Of a stretch of 64,000 nt of DNA, positions 36,101 through 48,199 are shown one piece after another. The notes beneath the pieces are model-generated. The model searched no databases. It saw only the letters and a program-made list of their open reading frames with translations, and was not told the origin of the DNA. Source of the DNA: Nicotiana tabacum (lineage: Eukaryota; Streptophyta; Magnoliopsida; Solanales; Solanaceae); NCBI RefSeq assembly GCF_000715075.1, contig NC_134084.1:4528501-4592500 (forward strand). The letters run 5' to 3'. Every line of letters begins with the position of its first letter. The first letter of the stretch is position 1. The position numbers were made by a program, and so were the translations under genes.

Positions 36101-39100
36101 GTTTTAAACCCTAAACTGATCTTTTCCTTCAGTCAGCATTAGGGTTTTAAACCCTAAACTGAACTCTTCCCCTTAGTCAGCATTAGGGTTTTAAACCCTA
36201 AACTGAACTTTTTCTTTTAGTCGGCATTAGGGTTTTAAACCCTAAACTGATCTTTTCCTTTAGTCAGCATTAGGGTTTTAAACCCTAAACTGAACTCTTT
36301 CTTTTAGTCAGCATTAGTGTTTTAACCCCTAAACTGAACTTTTTCCATTCAGTTGGCATTAGGGTTTTAAACCCTAAACTGAACTTTTTCCATTCAGTCA
36401 ACATTAGGGTTTTAAACCCTAAACTGAACTCTTTTCCATTCAGTCAGCATTAGGGTTTTAAACTCTAAACTAAACTTTTTCCTTTAGTCAGCATTAGGGT
36501 TTTAAACCCTAAACTGATCTTTTCCTTCAGTCAGCATTAGGGTTTTTAACATTAAACTGAACTTTTCTTTTAGTCAGCATTAGGGTTATAAACCCTAAAC
36601 TGATCTTTTCCTTCAGTCAGCATTAGGGTTTTAAACCTTAAACTGAACTCTTCCCCTTAGTCAGCATTAGGGTTTTAAACCCTAAACTGAACTTTTTCCT
36701 TTAGTCAGCATTAGGTTTTTAAACCCTAAACTGAACTTTCCCATTCAGTCAGCATTAGGGTTTTAAACCCTAAACTGAACTTTTCCATTTAGTCAGCATT
36801 AGGGTTTTAAACCCTAAACTGAACTTTTCCTTTAGTCAGCATTAGGGTTTTAAACCCTAAACTGAGCTTTCCCATTCAGTCAGCATTAGGGTTTTAAACC
36901 TTAAACTGAACTTTTCCTTTAGTCAGCATTAGGGTTTTAAACCCTCAACTGAACTTTTTTCCCTTTAGTCAGCATTAGGGTTTTAAACCCTAAACTGAAC
37001 TTTTTCCTTCAGTCAGCATTAGGGTTTTAAACCCTAAACTGATCTTTTCCTTCAATCAGCATTAGAGTTTTAAACCCTAAACTGAACTTTTCCTTTAGTC
37101 AGCATTAGGGTTTTAAACCCTAACTGATCTTTTTCTTCAGTCAACATTAGGGTTTAAACCCTAAACTGAACTCTTTCCTTTAGTCAGCATTAGGGTTTTA
37201 AACCTTAAACTGAACTTTTTCCATTCAGTTAGCATTAGGGTTTTAAACCCTAAACTGAACTTTTTTCATTCAGTCAGCATTAGGGTTTTAAACCCTAAAC
37301 TGAACTCTTTTCCATTCAGTCAGCATTAGGCTTTTAAACACTAAACTGAATATTTCCTTCAATCAGCATTAGGGTTTTAAACCCTAAATTGATCTTTTCC
37401 TTCAGTCAACATTAGGGTTTTAAACCCTAAACTGAACTCTTTCCTTTAGTAAGCATTAGGGTTTTAAACTCTAAACTGAACTTTTTCCTTTAGTCAGCAT
37501 TAGAGTTTTAAACCCTAAACTGATCTTTTCCTTCAGTCAGCATTAGGATTTTAAACCCTAAACTGAACTCTTTCCTTTAGTCAGCATTAGGGTTTTAAAC
37601 CCTAAACTGAACTTTTTCCATTCAGTTAGCATTAGGGTTTTAAACCCTAAACTGAACTTTTTCCATTCAGTCAGCATTAGGGTTTTAAACCCTAAACTGA
37701 ACTCTTTTCCATTCAGTCAGCATTAGGGTTTTAAACTCTAAACAGAACTTTTTCCTTTAGTCAGCATTAGGGTTTTAAACCCTAAATTGATCTTTTCCTT
37801 CAGTCAGCATTAGGGTTTTAAACCCTAAACTGAACTTTTCCTTTAGTCAGCATTAGGGTTTTAAACCCTAAACTGATCTTTTCCTTCAGTCAGAATTAGG
37901 GTTTTAAACCTTAAACAGAACTCTTCCCCTTAGTCAGCATTAGGGTTTTAAACCCTAAACTGAACTTTTTCCTTCAGTCAGCATTAGGATTTTAAACCCT
38001 AAACTGAACTTTCCCATTCTGTCAGCATTATGGTTTTAAACACTAAACTGAACTTTTTCCTTTAGTCAGCATTAGGGTTTTAAACCCTAAACTGAACTTT
38101 TTCTATTCAGTCAGCATTAGGGTTTTAAACCCTAAACTGAACTCTTCCCCTTAGTCAGCATTAGGGTTTTAAACCCTAAACTGAACTTTTTCTTTTAGTC
38201 GGCATTAGGGTTTTAAACCCTAAACTGATCTTTTCCTTCAGTCAGCATTAGGGTTTTAAACCCTAAACTGAACTCTTTCTTTTAGTCAGCATTAGTGTTT
38301 TAAACCCTAAACTGAACTTTTTCCATTCAGTTAGCATTAGGGTTTTAAACCCTAAACTGAACTTTTTCCATTCAGTCAACATTAGGGTTTTAAACCCTAA
38401 ACTGAACTCTTTTCCATTCAGTCAGCATTAGGGTTTTAAACTCTAAACTAAACTTTTTCCTTTAGTCAGCATTAGGGTTTTAAACCCTAAACTGATCTTT
38501 TCCTTCAGTCAGCATTAGGGTTTTTAACCCTAAACTGAACTTTTTCCTTCAGTCAGCATTAGGGTTTTAAACCCTAAACTGAACTTTCCCATTCGGTCAG
38601 CATTATGGTTTTAAACCCTAAACTGAACTCTTCCCCTTAGTCAGCATTAGGGTTTTAAACCCTAAACTGAACTTTTTCCTTTAGTCAGCATTAGGTTTTT
38701 AAACCCTAAACTGAACTTTCCCATTCAGTCAGCATTAGGGTTTTAAACCCTAAACTGAACTTTTCCATTTAGTCAGCATTAGGGTTTTAAACCCTAAACT
38801 GAACTTTTCCTTTAGTCAGCATTAGGGTTTTAAACCCTAAACTGAGCTTTCCCATTCAGTCAGCATTAGGGTTTTAAACCTTAAACTGAACTTTTCCTTT
38901 AGTCAGCATTAGGGTTTTAAACCCTCAACTGAACTTTTTTCCCTTTAGTCAGCATTAGGGTTTTAAACCCTAAACTGAACTTTTTCCTTCAGTCAGCATT
39001 AGGGTTTTAAACCCTAAACTGATCTTTTCCTTCAATCAGCATTAGAGTTTTAAACCCTAAACTGAACTTTTTCTTTAGTCAGCATTAGGGTTTTAAACCC

Positions 39101-42100
39101 TAACTGATCTTTTTCTTCAGTCAGCATTAGGGTTTACCCCTAAACTGAACTCTTTCCTTTAGTCAGCATTAGGGTTTTATACCTTAAACTGAACTTTTTC
39201 CATTCAGTTAGCATTAGGGTTTTAAACCCTAAACTGAACTTTTTTCATTCAGTCAGCATTAGGGTTTTAAACCCTAAACTGAACTCTTTTCCATTCAGTC
39301 AGCATTAGGGTTTTAAACACTAAACTGAATATTTCCTTTAGTCAGCATTAGGGTTTTAAACCCTAAACTGATCTTTTCCTTCAGTCAGCATTAGGGTTTT
39401 AAACCCTAAACTGAACTCTTCCCCTTAGTCAGCATTAGGGTTTTAAACCCTAAACTGAACTTTTTCCTTCAGTCAGCATTAGGGTTTTAAACCCTAAACT
39501 GAACTTTCCCATTCGGTCAGTATTATGGTTTTAAACCCTAAACTGAACTTTTTCCTTTAGTCAGCATTAGGGTTTTAAACCCTAAACTGAACTTTTTCTA
39601 TTCAGTCAGCATTAGGGTTTTAAACCCTAAACTGAACTTTTTCCTTTAGTCAGCATTAGGGTTTTAAACCCTAAACTGAACTTTTTCCATTCAGTTAGCA
39701 TTAGGGTTTTAAACCCTAAACTGAACTTTTTCCATTCAGTCAACATTAGGGTTTTAAACCCTAAACTGAACTCTTTTCCATTCAGTCAGCATTAGGGTTT
39801 TAAACCCTAAACTGATCTTTTCCTTCAGTCAGCATTAGGGTTTTAAACCCTAAACTGACCTTTTCCTTTAGTCAGCATTAGGGTTTTAAACCCTAAACTG
39901 ATCTTTTCCTTCAGTCAGCATTAGGGTTTTAAACCCTAAACTGAACTCTTCCCCTTAGTCAGCATTAGGGTTTTAAACCCTAAACTGAACTTTTTCTTTT
40001 AGTCAGCATTAGGGTTTTAAACCCTAAACTGATCTTTTCCTTCAGTCAGCATTAGGGTTTTAAACCCTAAACTGAACTCCTTCTTTTAGTCAGCATTAGT
40101 GTTTTAAACCCTAAACTGAACTTTTTCCATTCAGTTAGCATTAGGGTTTTAAACCCTAAACTGAACTTTTTCCATTTAGTCAACATTAGGGTTTTAAACC
40201 CTAAACTGAACTCTTTTCCATTCAGTCAGCATTAGGGTTTTAAACCCTAAACTGAACTTTTTCCTTTAGTCAGCATTAGGGTTTTAAACACTAAACTGAT
40301 CTTTTCCTTCAGTCAGCATTAGGGTTTTAAACCCTAAATTAAACTCTTTCCTTCAGTCAGCATTAGGGTTTTAAACTCTAAACTGAACTTTTTCCTTTAG
40401 TCAGCATTAGAGTTTTAAACCCTAAACTGATCTTTTCCTTCAGTCAGCATTAGGGTTTTAAACCCTAAATTGAACTTTTTCCTTTAGTCAGCATTAGGGT
40501 TTTAAACCCTAAACTGAACTTTTTCCATTCAGTTAGCATTAGGGTTTTAAACCCTAAACTGAACTTTTTCCATTCAGTCAACATTAGGGTTTTAAACCCT
40601 AAACTGAACTCTTTTCCATTCAGTCAGCATTAGGGTTTTAAACTCTAAACAGAACTTTTTCCTTTAGTCAGCATTAGGGTTTTAAACCCTAAATTGATCT
40701 TTTCCTTCAGTCAGCATTAGGGTTTTAATCCCTAAACTGAACTTTTCCTTTAGTCAGCATTAGGGTTTTAAACCCTAAACTGATCTTTTCCTTCAGTCAG
40801 CATTAGGGTTTTAAACCCTAAACTGAACTCTTCCCCTTAGTCAGCATTAGGGTTTTAAACCCTAAACTGAACTTTTTCCTTCAGTCAGCATTAGGGTTTT
40901 AAACCCTAAACTGAACTTTCCCATTCGGTCAGCATTATGGTTTTAAACCCTAAACTGAACTTTTTCCTTTAGTCAGCATTAGGGTTTTAAACCCTAAACT
41001 GAACTTTTTCTATTCAGTCAGCATTAGGGTTTTAAACCCTAAACTGAACTTTTTCCTTTAGTCAGCATTAGGGTTTTAAACCCTAAACTGAACTTTTTCC
41101 ATTCAGTTAGCATTAGGGTTTTAAACCCTAAACTGAACTTTTTCCATTCAGTCAACATTAGGGTTTTAAACCCTAAACTGAACTCTTTTCCATTCAGTCA
41201 GCATTAGGGTTTTAAACCCTAAACTGATCTTTTCCTTCAGTCAGCATTAGGGTTTTAAACCCTAAACTGACCTTTTCCTTTAGTCAGCATTAGGGTTTTA
41301 AACCCTAAACTGATCTTTTCCTTCAGTCAGCATTAGGGTTTTAAACCCTAAACTGAACTCTTCCCCTTAGTCAGCATTAGGGTTTTAAACCCTAAACTGA
41401 ACTTTTTCTTTTAGTCAGCATTAGGGTTTTAAACCCTAAACTGATCTTTTCCTTCAGTCAGCATTAGGGTTTGAAACCCTAAACTGAACTCTTTCTTTTA
41501 GTCAGCATTAGTGTTTTAAACCCTAAACTGAACTTTTTCCATTCAGTTAGCATTAGGGTTTTAAACCCTAAACTGAACTTTTTCCATTTAGTCAACATTA
41601 GGGTTTTAAACCCTAAACTGAACTCTTTTCCATTCAGTCAGCATTAGGGTTTTAAACTCTAAACTGAACTTTTTCCTTTAGTCAGCATTAGGGTTTTAAA
41701 CCCTAAACTGATATTTTCCTTCAGTCAGTATTAGGGTTTTAAACCCTAAACTGAACTTTTCATTTAGTCAGCATTAGGGTTTTAAACCCTAAACTGATCT
41801 TTTCCTTCAGTCAGCATTAGGGTTTTAAACCCTAAATTGAACTCTTCCCCTTAGTCAGCATTAGGGTTTTAAACCCTAAACTGAACTTTTTCCTTTAGTC
41901 AGCATTAGGGTTTTAAACCCTAAACTGAACTTTCCCATTCAGTCAGCATTAGGGTTTTAAACCCTAAACTGAACTTTTCCTTTAGTCAGCATTAGAGTTT
42001 TAAACCCTAAACTGAACTTTCCCATTCAGTCAGCATTAGGGTTTTAAACCCTAAACTGAACTTTTCCATTTAGTCAGCATTAGGGTTTTAAACCTTAAAC

Positions 42101-42462
42101 TGAACTTTTCCTTTAGTCAGCATTAGGGTTTTAAACCCTAAACTGAACTTTTTTCCCTTTAGTCAGCATTAGGGTTTTTAAACCCTAAACTGAACTCTTT
42201 CCAGCTAGTCAGCATTAGGGTTTTAAACCCTAAACTGAACTTTTTCATTCAGTCAGCATTAGGGTTTTAAACCCTAAACTGAACTTTTTCCCTCTAGTCA
42301 GCATTAGGGCCCCAACCCTAAACTGAACTTTTCCCTAGTTGGTCAGCATTAGAGTTTCAACTCTAAACTGAGCTTCTCCCCAGCTAGTCAGCATTAGGGC
42401 TCCAACCTTGAACTGAAACATTTCCATTCCGCCAGCCTTAGGGCTCCAACCCTAAGCTGAGT
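27188..42462 (+). repeat. 15.3-kb satellite-like tandem array with opposed telo-box palindromes
   Basis: There are about 340 head-to-tail units of 43-47 bp (number estimated from total length). Each unit is CAGCATTAGGGTTTTAAACC, then CTAAACTGA, then a variable pyrimidine spacer and (C/T)AGT. The core TTAGGGTTTTAAACCCTAA is an almost perfect palindrome holding the plant telo-box AAACCCTAA on each strand. TCAGT and ACTGA flank it and extend the complementarity. Spacers fall into a few classes (GAACTTTTTCCATTCAG, GATCTTTTCCTTCAG, GAACTCTTCCCCTTAG, GAACTTTTTCCTTTAG) used in recurring order, so larger blocks are duplicated. The array lies between integrase and the 3' LTR of element C. No open reading frame of note exists in it, since units carry stops in several frames and have lengths not divisible by three. 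Units at the 3' edge (42300-42462) are most diverged. Confidence 0.97.
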
Positions 42463-43211
42463 ATTCTTACCTTGTGGCAATATCGTTGATCCAATTCCTT
42501 CATCAATGCTAAGAACTTCCTGGCAAATAACTCACGAAATTTTCCTAGTGAAACTGAGGCAGAAAATTTTGTTCGTTTGTTTTTTCCTCGCAGGTATGAC
42601 CTCGAGGCGCATGGATCAAGAAGACCCACGGGATGAGCCTCAACCCAGAATAAAGAAAAAGAGAGAAGATGTTCCGAGATGCTTGAAAAAACGAAGTGCG
42701 GATCGCTCCGAGTTTCGATCAAGGTCCCGAACTCTGCCAATCACGTCTCACTCAGTATCCCAGATATAAACAAGCACCTACAACTCGCAAGCATCAAGAT
42801 TCGGATCGAAGTCTCCAAGCAAAATCAGCTAAGACCCAAGATCAAGTTGCAAAAGAATCATAGATAGGAATCTTGTAACTAGCAGTTGACATGCGTATAA
42901 GTATTTAGTTCAGTTTCAATTTTTTCTTTGGTTGTAATAAGGCGGTCAGTAAAGCAACAATGACAACAGCAACAACAATAACAGCAAGCATTCCAATCCC
43001 ATGGTAGTCCCAGCTGCCAAAATTTCCCGAACTACATTGACCTGATTCCTGTCTAGCCCAGGATATGTAGGAAATCTTTGAAGCGAAGATTCGGTCAAAT
43101 CTTTCAAAAAGTGCTTCACACGGAGTTTTCCGATAAGCAAAAATCGCTCATATCCGCTCACTTTATCTTTGCACGAAAACTCTTCGTGTTTTCGAACAAA
43201 GAGAGGACAGC
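42463..43211 (+). other. 3' UTR tail of element C after the array, with small Arg/Lys-rich ORF and polypurine tract
   Basis: This segment contains a 57-codon ORF at 42596-42769 (MTSRRMDQEDPRDEPQP, then KKKRED and RSRSRTL) directly after a pyrimidine tract ending CCTCGCAG (about 42586-42593). It also holds the fourth two-hairpin motif (43029-43096) and a purine-rich tract AAAGAGAGGACAGC (43198-43211) abutting the 3' LTR, the likely polypurine tract. The small ORF is only a candidate; its basic, Ser/Arg-rich composition is visible but no family is recognised. Confidence 0.6.
43029..43096 (+). other. Two-hairpin RNA-like motif, copy 4 (before 3' LTR of C)
   Basis: Outer stem CTACAT (43032-43037) with ATGTAG (43065-43070): a paired change relative to CTACGT/ACGTAG in copies 2 and 3. 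Inner stem TCCTG (43047-43051) with CAGGA (43059-43063). Second hairpin AATCTT (43073-43078) with AAGATT (43086-43091). The tail reads CGGTC. Confidence 0.7.
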
Positions 43212-46200
43212 TGTGAGCACGTGATTTTTGTTTTTCGCGACAATCACTCCAAAAGAAACAAAATAATAGTAGTTTGGTCTTGCTGCACAATTTTTCGGAT
43301 TTTACGTGGCATTTTCGGTATTTATTTGTGATCTTCCCTTTTCTTTTTGTATTTTTATCAAAAAACAAAATATATGTGTCGTGTGTAAAAATATAAAGTG
43401 ATGTTTTTTTAATTGTGTGATTAATTGTTTGTTTAATATTTTTATTAGTGTTGTTTAATTTAATTAGGGGATTAAAGATAAAAAGGGATTTCGGATTGGG
43501 CCAGTCCAATAAGACAAGCCCAAACTAAAATTATCCGGTCCAGTCCAGTTCAGCCCCAGGAGTATCTCAAACGACATCATTTGGGTCGTGCTTGATCTGG
43601 GCCGTTGATCTTAGAATGATCAACGGCCAAGATCACATACCCCGTACCCACGAACAGATCCGACCCGTTTTACCCGAACCAACCGTGACCCTTAGTAAGC
43701 TAAATGACATCGTTTCAGTTAGACCTTCAGATCCAGGCCGTTGATCAGTGGCAATCCAACAGCCAAGACACAATCATCCACCCCGTATAAAAGCCTCATA
43801 TCACACCCTGCCCCCTATCCAAACCCCCCTGCCTTAGTCATCCCTTCACAGACCCAAAACCCCGGAACCCTAGAGCCGCCCCCATTTCCCTTCACCAAAA
43901 ACGCGGTGGCATGAACGCCGGTGACCTCCACCTTAACACCATAGATGCACCTCACCATCTTGAACCCAAATCCACCAACCACTTAGCTCGAACCCCCTTT
44001 CCCCTTCTCGAATCTTCATTTGAAGATTCGAGTCGGAACCTGACTTACACCGATTGACCCCAGTTTCACACCAGACAGTCCCCGGACCTCCCTCGTGACC
44101 AAACCATGTTTGGTTTGGTCCGAATCTAACCAGGGAAACATGAATCCCAGATCTGCTTTTAGGAGCCCTAGGGTTCCTCGTGACTGGTCTGTGTCCGTTT
44201 GAGCCAAAGTATTTAGGGTCTAATGGACCTTAGTCGAAGTGTTCTCAGTGAGAACACTTCGATTAAAGTCCGTTCAACCCCAAGAAGGGTCTATTCAAAC
44301 ACGAGTTGGTTTTTCTGATTTTTTTCAAGGGCTTTAAGGTAAGTTTGTTTTCTTTTCTTTGTCCAGTTCATGTATGTGTTAAAGGTTTGTCCGTATGGCC
44401 AAACGTCTGGTTTAGTTTGTGCTTTTGAATTGTATCAATTGTTGTTGTCCACCTCTGTGTTTGATCGAGTCTGTCTTCTATTCACTGATAATGTGTATAT
44501 GTGTATGAGCTGTGCAATCAATTAAACTTTGAAATTGACTGATTAATTGATTCACCAGTATAACTTTTGCTTAGTCAGTACAATTTGAATTGTATGTTGA
44601 TATTGTTAGAGTTCTGATCATGGCTTTCGATTGTATATGTTGTAATTAGTATAGTCGAGTCGATACACATCGTTAATAAGTTCAAAGTTTTGAATGATAA
44701 TAATTTGATTGGGTTTTCTGTTGAAATCCTACTTAAATCAAATTAGGAATTGAGTTTAACTACTTATAGTTGTTGTACTTGAATCAGAAATTTAAGGGTC
44801 TTGGTCTGTAACTGCAGTCTGAATTGGGGGGCATGTGCACTTGTGCACAACATGTACATAAAGGCCTTTGTTAAGATTAAAATAGTTTGACAGCATATGC
44901 TATCAGATTATATTCTTGCTGCCCATGTCTGCTTTTAGTTTAATAAGCTAATTAAAAAGGCTGTCAGGAATCTCATGGGTGGGGTTTCATATTTTAAAAT
45001 TTTGAGTGGAAAAACAGCAAGAAAGATAAGGGTTCTAATGTGTTTTAACAGGCTGTGAATAGCTGATGTTAGGCTATAAAAAGGGGGACTCAGACTGATT
45101 TTGGGGACTGAATTTGGAAAAGAAAAAGGCAGACAGATTTTTAGACTGAACTCAGATTTTTCGAGACTTGATTGTTAGATAGATACAGACACATACACAA
45201 GAGTGAAAAACACACAAAAAAATCAGAAACTGTTTCTTCCTATTTGTTGTTTGGGCTTCATTTGTTTTCGGCCTTTTCAATCAATTCTGATTCTTTGAAG
45301 TTCCAATTGAGTTTATTGGTTGAGTGTTTTCATTGGTTTATTATTGGTTTTGGTCTGCCTGGAGTTCTGATTCTACTCCATTGTGTGTTGCTGTCATTTG
45401 GCTACTTTTTCTATCGGCTATAGTTGCATTCTTGCACTCAAGCCTGTTCTGCTGTTTTGTTCTGTTTGCTGCTGTTACTTTGTCTGCTGTTGTTACTTTG
45501 TGCCCTGCTGCTGCTGATTTTCCCCATCTCTTTCTTCTTCTCCTCTGCATTTTCAATATTCCAGGTACACATTTCGAGTCCCATATTGGTGTAACTGAAA
45601 CAGTTTGAAAGCATGAAATGAAAGATGTTGAAGAAGTTTAAATATCTGTTGTAATACTCATGGTATATTGATGGGCTTGTATAATTGACTAGTTTGTAAT
45701 TCAAAAGCAGGAAAGGATAGTTAATTGATACTTAACTGAGTTTTAGTCCTTTTTTTGTGTTTTGGTTTATAATTGTTTGTACAAAGTATGTAATTGTACA
45801 ACCCATAGAATGCATGGATAGTTGACATAGTGACCGACTAGATTCCTTTTCTGCTATAATATGCATCGGATAGAATACTTCTGACTTTATACAACGCAGT
45901 TCTGTTTTTATTTTTAGTTTCTTTTATCGGTTCCCGTTAGGCAGTATGTAGGATCACGTTCGAATCCCATTAGTAACAATGTTTAGAAGTTATTTCCCTT
46001 AATCTAGCCCAAAAGAGTTTATTTAAATTCAACTCGAGAAATGTTTGGAGTAAGTGTAGTGTTCCATCAGCTTGTATGTAATTTTATCAAATTAAAAGCA
46101 TGTTCCACGAGGTATGGCATTCTTTATCTCGTAAATAACTAATCAGATGATTAACAGGATATCCGGAGTTTGGCCAAAAGCATGCAATTGAATTAGCGCA

Positions 46201-46956
46201 TACTCTTTTCCTCTTTTCTATTTTTAGAGACAAACATAATAGAAATGTAGTCACTTTAGGATATCCCTTAAAAAATAATGAGACGAGCCTTGTCAAATAA
46301 AGATACACATTGTGGGGCCCTCAATAATTGATCATAATAAGCACATAGGATTTGGGATGGACTGTCTAGTAAAATTCACTCCTTCCCTAAAGATAATAAC
46401 GTGTTAGGATCTTTAGGCGCGACTTAATCAAATTACATTCTTAAATTCGGGTGCACATTGATGTGACTCAAATCCAAATCTCGACGGAGTTGAAATGTGT
46501 CGAACAACTACGGGTGCATTGATTGTGACGTGGTTCGAGATGCATTTTCACGACGTTGCAATTCTATAAAAAAATGATAATAATAAAAGAGGTTTAAACT
46601 TAATAAAGGCACGCGAGTCGTAACATGTATTTAAATCAGATATTTAGCCATTATAACAATTTAAGCGACCGTGTTAGAACCACGGGATTCCAGGGTGCTT
46701 AACACCTTCCCTCGGGTCAACAGAATTCCTTACTTAGAATTTCTGGTTCGCAGACTTCATTTGGAAAAGTCGAAAATTTCCTCGATTTGGGATTCAAGAT
46801 AAACCAGTGACTTGGGACACCAAAAACCGAACATTTCCCAAGTGGCGACTCTAAATTGAATAAATAATCCCATTTCGAATATTGTCACTTAAATTGGAAA
46901 AACTCCCTCGCGCATCTTAACCCTTCGGGGCGGGCGCGCAAAAAGGAGGAGTGACA
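43212..46956 (+). repeat. 3' LTR of element C
   Basis: It has the same termini (TGTGAG...GTGACA) and contents as the 5' LTR 11006-14753 and differs by scattered substitutions and single-base indels. The TATA box, the 14-bp-arm hairpin, the GTAAGT donor and the GGTGCTTAACACC block are all retained. It ends against the resumed gag of element B, with ACAC as the shared flank. Confidence 0.95.
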
Positions 46957-48199
46957 ACACCACAACCTATTCCCGATCCTCAAAACTCAACCAATGAGAA
47001 CCACTACACCCAAGTTCCTAGCACTCACCAAAATAACCCTATATACGTGGAAACCCTGCCTTACTCCACTTAACCACTCTCCTATACACCAAAATCTGCT
47101 AAGAAGGACCTGCTCATCCAGAACATAGCCGATGAACTCAAAAAGCTAACAAGTCGAGTTCAGGGTGTTGAAGGAGGTAAGGGGATATAATTTTTGAATT
47201 ACGAGGATTTATGCATACAACTAGATGTAGAACTGCCGGAGGGTTACAAACCTCCCAAGTTTGAGATGTTTGACAGAACGAGTGATCCCAAGGTTCATTT
47301 GAGAACTTATAGTGACAAGTTTGTGGGGTTGGAAAAGACGAAAGGATCTGAATGAAGCTGTTCATGAGAAGTCTTACCAGAGATGCCCTGTCCTGGTACA
47401 TAAGCCAGAAACCTAAGAAGTGGGCCAATTGGATAACATCATAATTTATGGACCAGTTTAGGTTCAACACGGAGAATGCACCAAATGTCTTCTACATCCA
47501 GAATTTAAAGAAGAATCCAATTGAGACTTTCCGCGAGTATGCTACTCGATGGAGGTCAGAAGCAGCCAAGGTCAGACTAGCACTAGAAGAAGAACAAATG
47601 AACAAGTTCTTCGTCAAGGCACAAGATCCACAGTATTATGAGAGACTAATGGTCATTGAAAATTACAAGTTCTCTAATATCATCAAACTCGGGGGAAGGA
47701 TTGAATAAGGTATCAAAAGCGGGATGGTGACAAATTTTGAGGCACTACAGGCCACGAATAAAGCACTGCAATTAGGCGGCATATCAAAAAGAAAGACGTG
47801 GGGGCAGTAATGGTGGCTCAAGGCCCAAAATCTCCATTCACATACCAAACACCTCCACCTACATACCAACCCTCATCTCCTAGATATTCCCAACCAACCA
47901 CTGCCTATCATACCTATAATTCCCAACCATCTCATTTTCAGCCACCTCCGACTCACCAAAACTACCTAAGACCCCAACCCAACTTTGATCGCAAACTACC
48001 CAGACAATACACCGCTATTGTTGAACCCATCGACCAGCTATATGAATGGTTGAAGGCTACTGGTTATGTCACTCCTATTCCTACTGTGGCAGTGGAGAAC
48101 TCATCTCAATGGGTCAACCCAAACAAAACCTGTGCATATCATTCCGGTTTGAAGGGTCATACCATTGACAAGTGCCGAACATTAAAAGATAAGATTTAG
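46957..48199 (+). pseudogene. gag: gag of element B, remainder
   Basis: Gag resumes after element C in the Pro-rich tail (about 46960-47090). The capsid domain follows, homologous to element C: YEDLCIQLDVELPEGYKPPK, a frame-broken segment 47330-47450, then FRFNTENAPNVFYIQNLKKN and FREYATRWRSEAAKV. After stops near 47706, a Pro/Gln/Tyr-rich linker (47798-47990) leads to a zinc-knuckle-like CAYHSGLKGHTIDKC (about 48129-48175). Unlike element C, this knuckle keeps the His. Several stops and frameshifts mean it is dead. Confidence 0.82.

Noticed and set aside
27188..42462. CRISPR array
   Set aside because: The units are contiguous variants of one sequence without unique spacers, there are no cas genes, and the context is a plant retrotransposon.
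27188..42462. True telomere or simple interstitial telomeric repeat
   Set aside because: The TTTAGGG-like words are not in tandem; each is part of a 43-47-bp unit with an inverted partner, flanked on both sides by retroelement sequence.
15672..43096. Hammerhead ribozyme (CTGAT and GAAA words in the two-hairpin motif)
   Set aside because: The CUGAUGA...GAAAC core order and the three-helix junction are not present.
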